DNA from: Accumulibacter jenkinsii | GTDB taxonomy: Bacteria > Pseudomonadota > Gammaproteobacteria > Burkholderiales > Rhodocyclaceae | NCBI GenBank assembly: GCA_036625225.1 | Contig: JAZKUF010000001.1 | Span: 558,001-622,000 of the forward strand | Length of the DNA stretch: 64,000 bases | Reading direction: 5' to 3' | Shown here: one piece after another, positions 61,099-64,000 of the stretch | Position numbering within the stretch: the stretch's first letter is position 1 | How the letters are laid out: each line of letters starts with the position of its first letter | Program-made: the position numbers and the translations under genes | The notes under the pieces: generated by a model | Told to the model about the DNA's origin: nothing | Database searches by the model: none | Seen by the model: only the letters and a program-made list of their open reading frames with translations

Positions 61099-61961
61099 AC
61101 CTCGCCGGCACGGTCGTCGCTGCTTACGGACGACAGTACCGCGTCGAACTGGCCGCCGGGGTGATGCTGCTCTGCGTCCCGCGTGGCAAGAAGAGCGAAC
61201 TGGTCTGCGGCGACCGGGTGATGGTGCAGCAAACCAGCGCCGATCAGGGGGTGATCGGCGCGCTCGAAACCCGGCAGACCCTGCTCTACCGCTCGGACAA
61301 TTTCAAGCAGAAGCTGATCGCCGCCAACGTCACGCAGGTGATCGTCGTCGTCGCCACTGAACCGTCGTTTTCCGATGAACTGCTCACCCGCTGCGTCGTT
61401 GCCGCCGAAAATCAGGCGATCGAAGTCCTCATCGTTCTCAACAAGTGCGACCTCGACGAGCGTCTGGCCGCAGCCAGCGCAGCGCTGCTGCCGTACGAAG
61501 ACCTGGGTTACCGTGTCGTGAGGCTTTCGGCGCGAGAGAACGGAGAGCTCCTTCTGCCTTATCTCGCCAACCACACCAGTCTGTTGATCGGCCAATCGGG
61601 GATGGGCAAGTCAACCCTGATCAACGCGCTGATTCCCGGTGCCGATGCGCCGACCCGCGAGATCTCGCAGGCGCTCCAGACCGGCAAGCACACCACGACG
61701 CACGCCCGCCTCTATCGTCCCGGCGCCGGGTCGGCGCTGATCGACTCGCCCGGGCTGACGGCATTCGGGCTGCACCATCTCTCGCCGGAAGACATTGCGC
61801 ACGCCTTTCCCGAACTGCGGCCGCTGCTCGGCCAGTGTCGCTTCCGCAACTGCCGGCACGAGCACGAACCCGACTGCAGCGTGCTTGCCGCAGTCGGGCA
61901 CGGCGACATCGCCCCCCGCCGCTATGCGGCTTTCCGTTCCCTCTGCGCCGAAATCGGCTAA
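61095..61961 (+). CDS. rsgA: Ribosome small subunit-dependent GTPase RsgA
   Basis: 288 residues with the circularly permuted GTPase order: an N-terminal OB fold (GTVVAAYGRQYRVELA), then G4 NKCDL, G1 GQSGMGKST and G3 DSPG, and a C-terminal zinc finger CRFRNCRHEHEPDC. It assists late 30S assembly. The start codon appears to be TTG 61095, overlapping the phhB stop as TTGA. Confidence 0.95.
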   Translation: MNLAGTVVAAYGRQYRVELAAGVMLLCVPRGKKSELVCGDRVMVQQTSADQGVIGALETRQTLLYRSDNFKQKLIAANVTQVIVVVATEPSFSDELLTRCVVAAENQAIEVLIVLNKCDLDERLAAASAALLPYEDLGYRVVRLSARENGELLLPYLANHTSLLIGQSGMGKSTLINALIPGADAPTREISQALQTGKHTTTHARLYRPGAGSALIDSPGLTAFGLHHLSPEDIAHAFPELRPLLGQCRFRNCRHEHEPDCSVLAAVGHGDIAPRRYAAFRSLCAEIG

Positions 61962-61979
61962 CCCTACAGGAGCCTTCGC

Positions 61980-62258
61980 ATGAGCGAAATCAGCATTCGC
62001 CGCCAGCATGGCAAGAGCCTCGCCGAGGCCCGCGCCTCGGCCGATCACATGGCCGCCGAGTTGAGTGAAGAGTTCGACCTCAGCTACGCCTGGAATGGCG
62101 ATGTGATGACCTTCAAACGGCCGGGAGTCAACGGCGAGCTGTCGGTCGATGAGCGGGAGGTGACGCTCGACCTCCGCCTGGGCTTTCTCCTTCTCGCGCT
62201 CAAGCCCGCCATCGAACGCGAGGTCCACCGCTTTTTCGATGAGAACTTCGCGATCTGA
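61980..62258 (+). CDS. PHA-system small protein (PHA_gran_rgn family)
   Basis: 92 residues resembling the polyhydroxyalkanoic acid system family of short proteins found near PHA granule genes: MSEISIRRQHGKSLAEARAS, DVMTFKRPGVNGELSVDERE and LDLRLGFLLLALKPAIEREV. Function is not established. It lies 18 bases after rsgA with ACAGGAG upstream. Its occurrence next to a WS/DGAT-type acyltransferase suggests a local storage-lipid theme, but no PHA synthase is in this window. Confidence 0.8.
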   Translation: MSEISIRRQHGKSLAEARASADHMAAELSEEFDLSYAWNGDVMTFKRPGVNGELSVDEREVTLDLRLGFLLLALKPAIEREVHRFFDENFAI

Positions 62259-62397
62259 TCACGCCTGTCGGGATACCGCAGGGCGTGCGACCGCCTGTCT
62301 TCAGCGGCGCTGATCCAGGCAGTATCCGCTTGCTGAGGGATGGAAACGGCTTGCTATGATAGGGGGTGGCTTGCGATTTCTTCCCGGAGTGCCTGCG

Positions 62398-63897
62398 ATG
62401 ACCGCGCGCGAAAGAATTTCCCCCGTCGACCACGCCTGGCTGCGCATGGACCGGCCCGAGAACCTGATGCAGATCCTCGGCGTCATGATCTTTGCGGACC
62501 GCATCGACGCCGAACGCTTCCGGCGTACCGTCGCGCAGCGCCTGCGGCGTTACCGACGCTTCCGGCAGATTGCCCGGCTCGACAACGAAGCCTCGTGGTG
62601 GATCGACGACCCCGACTTCGACATCGATGCACACGTGCGCCACTCCTTGCTCCCGGCACCCGGCGGCAAAGGCGAACTGCAGAAATTCGTCGCCGAAATG
62701 GCCAGCACGCCACTCAACCCGGCACGAGCCCGCTGGGAATTCAATCTCGTCGACACCGCCGACGGCAGTTCGGCGCTGGTCGTTCGCATCCATCACGCAA
62801 TTGCCGACGGCATCGCACTCCTGGGCGTCATCGACTCGCTGACCGATGACCGGGTCGATGCTCCGGAAGCCGGCGACCTGCAGACGGCAACGTCGCAGGA
62901 CAACGAAGACGCGACAAGCGATGAAAACGACGCTTTCTGGCGAACCATCCTCGCGCCACTGACCGACCTCGCGCTCACCTCGATCCACGTCGGCGGCCAT
63001 CTCTGGGGGCAATATCTCGGTCTGCGCAATGACCCGGCAACTCTCCTCGACTACGCGCGTGCCGCAGGATCGGTGGCGCGCGAAGTCAGCCGACTGGCAC
63101 TGATGAACAACGACAGTCCGACACGCTACAAGGGCAAGCCCGGCACCATCAAGCGCGTCGCCTGGTCCGAGCCGCTTCCCCTGCTCGACATCAAGGTCGT
63201 CGGCAAGCTCCTCGGCTGCTCGGTCAATGACACCCTGCTCGCCTCGGTAGCCGGCGCGCTGCGCAGCTATCTGGTGGCAAAAGGCGACCCGGTCGACGCC
63301 TGCGAAATTCGCGCCATGGTGCCGGTCAACCTGCGCGCACCGGCCGCCAGCGACGAACTCGGCAATCGCTTTGGTCTCGTCGCCCTCGAACTGCCGCTCG
63401 GCATCGAGAACCCGCTTGCCCGGCTGTATGAGACGCGGGCCCGGATCGAAAGACTGAAGACCTCCTATCAGGCGCAACTCACCTTCTCGCTGCTCGCTGC
63501 CGCCGGCCGGACGCCGAAGACCGTCCAGGAACAAATCCTCAATCTATTGACCAGCAAAACGACCGCGGTGATGACCAACGTCCCGGGATCGCCGCAGGCT
63601 CGCTACTTCGCCGGCAGCAGGATCGACCAGCAAATGGTCTGGGTACCGCAAGCCGGCGACATCGGCATCGGCGTCAGCATCCTTTCCTACAATGGCCGGG
63701 TACAGTTCGGCCTGATCACCGACCGCAATCTGGTCGACGATCCCGGGCAGATTGTCGATCGTTTCGCCGATGAATTCGACAAACTCCTCTGGCTCCTGCT
63801 GCTCGAGCCTGTAGCGCGGCTTGACGACCCTGACGCCGTCGCCGCGGACCTCGCCTGGCTGGCCGACGAGCGACTGCCCGGCCGCCAGCCAGCCTGA
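62398..63897 (+). CDS. Wax ester synthase/diacylglycerol acyltransferase-type protein (WS/DGAT)
   Basis: 499 residues. The catalytic HHAIADG motif (HHxxxDG, residues near 125) is intact, preceded by SPVDHAWLRMDRPENLMQI and followed by a C-terminal half with MVPVNLRAP and NRFGLVALELPLG, and VMTNVPGSPQARYFAGSRI, all typical of bacterial WS/DGAT enzymes. They esterify acyl-CoA with fatty alcohol or diacylglycerol to make wax esters or triacylglycerol. ATG 62398 is preferred; ATG 62356 extends the N terminus by 14 residues with a poorer context. Confidence 0.92.
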   Translation: MTARERISPVDHAWLRMDRPENLMQILGVMIFADRIDAERFRRTVAQRLRRYRRFRQIARLDNEASWWIDDPDFDIDAHVRHSLLPAPGGKGELQKFVAEMASTPLNPARARWEFNLVDTADGSSALVVRIHHAIADGIALLGVIDSLTDDRVDAPEAGDLQTATSQDNEDATSDENDAFWRTILAPLTDLALTSIHVGGHLWGQYLGLRNDPATLLDYARAAGSVAREVSRLALMNNDSPTRYKGKPGTIKRVAWSEPLPLLDIKVVGKLLGCSVNDTLLASVAGALRSYLVAKGDPVDACEIRAMVPVNLRAPAASDELGNRFGLVALELPLGIENPLARLYETRARIERLKTSYQAQLTFSLLAAAGRTPKTVQEQILNLLTSKTTAVMTNVPGSPQARYFAGSRIDQQMVWVPQAGDIGIGVSILSYNGRVQFGLITDRNLVDDPGQIVDRFADEFDKLLWLLLLEPVARLDDPDAVAADLAWLADERLPGRQPA

Positions 63898-63916
63898 ACG
63901 AGACGTCCGACCGGCC

Positions 63917-64000
63917 TCAGTCGGCCACTTCCGCCTTTGCCGCTTCGACGTCGAGACGCTCCATGGCGTCCATCGGCCAGCAAGCCGCAGCTTCCTGATA
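63917..64000 (-). CDS. Possible C-terminal fragment of a gene extending past the window edge
   Basis: On the minus strand an open frame enters from the right edge and ends with TGA at 63917. The visible residues, YQEAAACWPMDAMERLDVEA and the final KAEVAD, are too few to identify. Convergent orientation with the acyltransferase gene makes it plausible. Confidence 0.35.
   Translation of the reverse strand, partial: YQEAAACWPMDAMERLDVEAAKAEVAD

Noticed and set aside
1..64000. Insertion sequences, prophage, CRISPR arrays, tRNA or rRNA genes
   Set aside because: No transposase or phage-like gene, no regular repeat-spacer pattern and no tRNA- or rRNA-like sequence was seen on either strand.

Overview
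The window looks like chromosomal DNA of a GC-rich Gram-negative betaproteobacterium. Several family-level hints (cbb3 oxidase cluster, type IV pili, a PHA-granule-type small protein, a wax ester synthase-like acyltransferase, an ethylmalonyl-CoA pathway cluster) would fit a Rhodocyclales lineage such as the Accumulibacter group. That placement is inference from gene content and order; no rRNA gene is present to test it. Genes are tightly packed, I see no transposase, phage gene, CRISPR array or tRNA, and both edges cut genes.

Layout. 1-383: 3' end of tgt. 384-1246: a non-coding stretch with a short RNase P RNA-like segment. 1247-14001: a carbon-assimilation block (HpcH/HpaI-type aldolase, methylsuccinyl-CoA dehydrogenase, mesaconyl-CoA hydratase, ethylmalonyl-CoA mutase, its MeaB-type GTPase, crotonyl-CoA carboxylase/reductase with a CBS-domain tail, a quinone-oxidoreductase-like protein, an R-specific hydratase, etfBA). 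14310-17532: yajC-secD-secF. tgt, yajC, secD and secF normally sit together, so the assimilation block appears to lie inside that operon. 17667-22772: zinc-ribbon membrane protein, purB, a GST-like protein, motB/motA, a Nudix hydrolase. 22769-31914: TonB-like protein, DUF3149-like microprotein, ccoH, ccoG, ccoPQON, ccoS, ccoI, with two FNR-type boxes. 32003-37691: ribF-ileS-lspA-fkpB-ispH in its classical order. 37738-47371: a TonB-like protein, then pilE-fimT-pilV-pilW-pilX-pilY1. 47442-51729: an RND efflux pair. 51810-54804: ankyrin lipoprotein, acyl-CoA ligase, ferredoxin. 54992-57140: trxA, rho, rpmE. 57268-61961: GT39-type membrane glycosyltransferase, orn, M48 protease, pterin dehydratase, rsgA. 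61980-63897: PHA-system small protein and a WS/DGAT-type acyltransferase.

How the parts work together. The first block can take crotonyl-CoA through ethylmalonyl-, methylsuccinyl-, mesaconyl- and beta-methylmalyl-CoA; the aldolase is the obvious candidate for the final cleavage and EtfAB for accepting electrons from the dehydrogenase. The R-specific hydratase could link 3-hydroxybutyryl-CoA from PHA breakdown to crotonyl-CoA. The cco cluster gives a high-affinity oxidase with its maturation factors under apparent FNR/Anr control. Between the FNR-type promoter and ccoN lies a complete intrinsic terminator, so the promoter may produce a short RNA of about 93 nt or an attenuated leader. The best candidates for something not previously described are that RNA, the CBS-tailed carboxylase/reductase, the unusual aldolase, and the RNase P-like segment.
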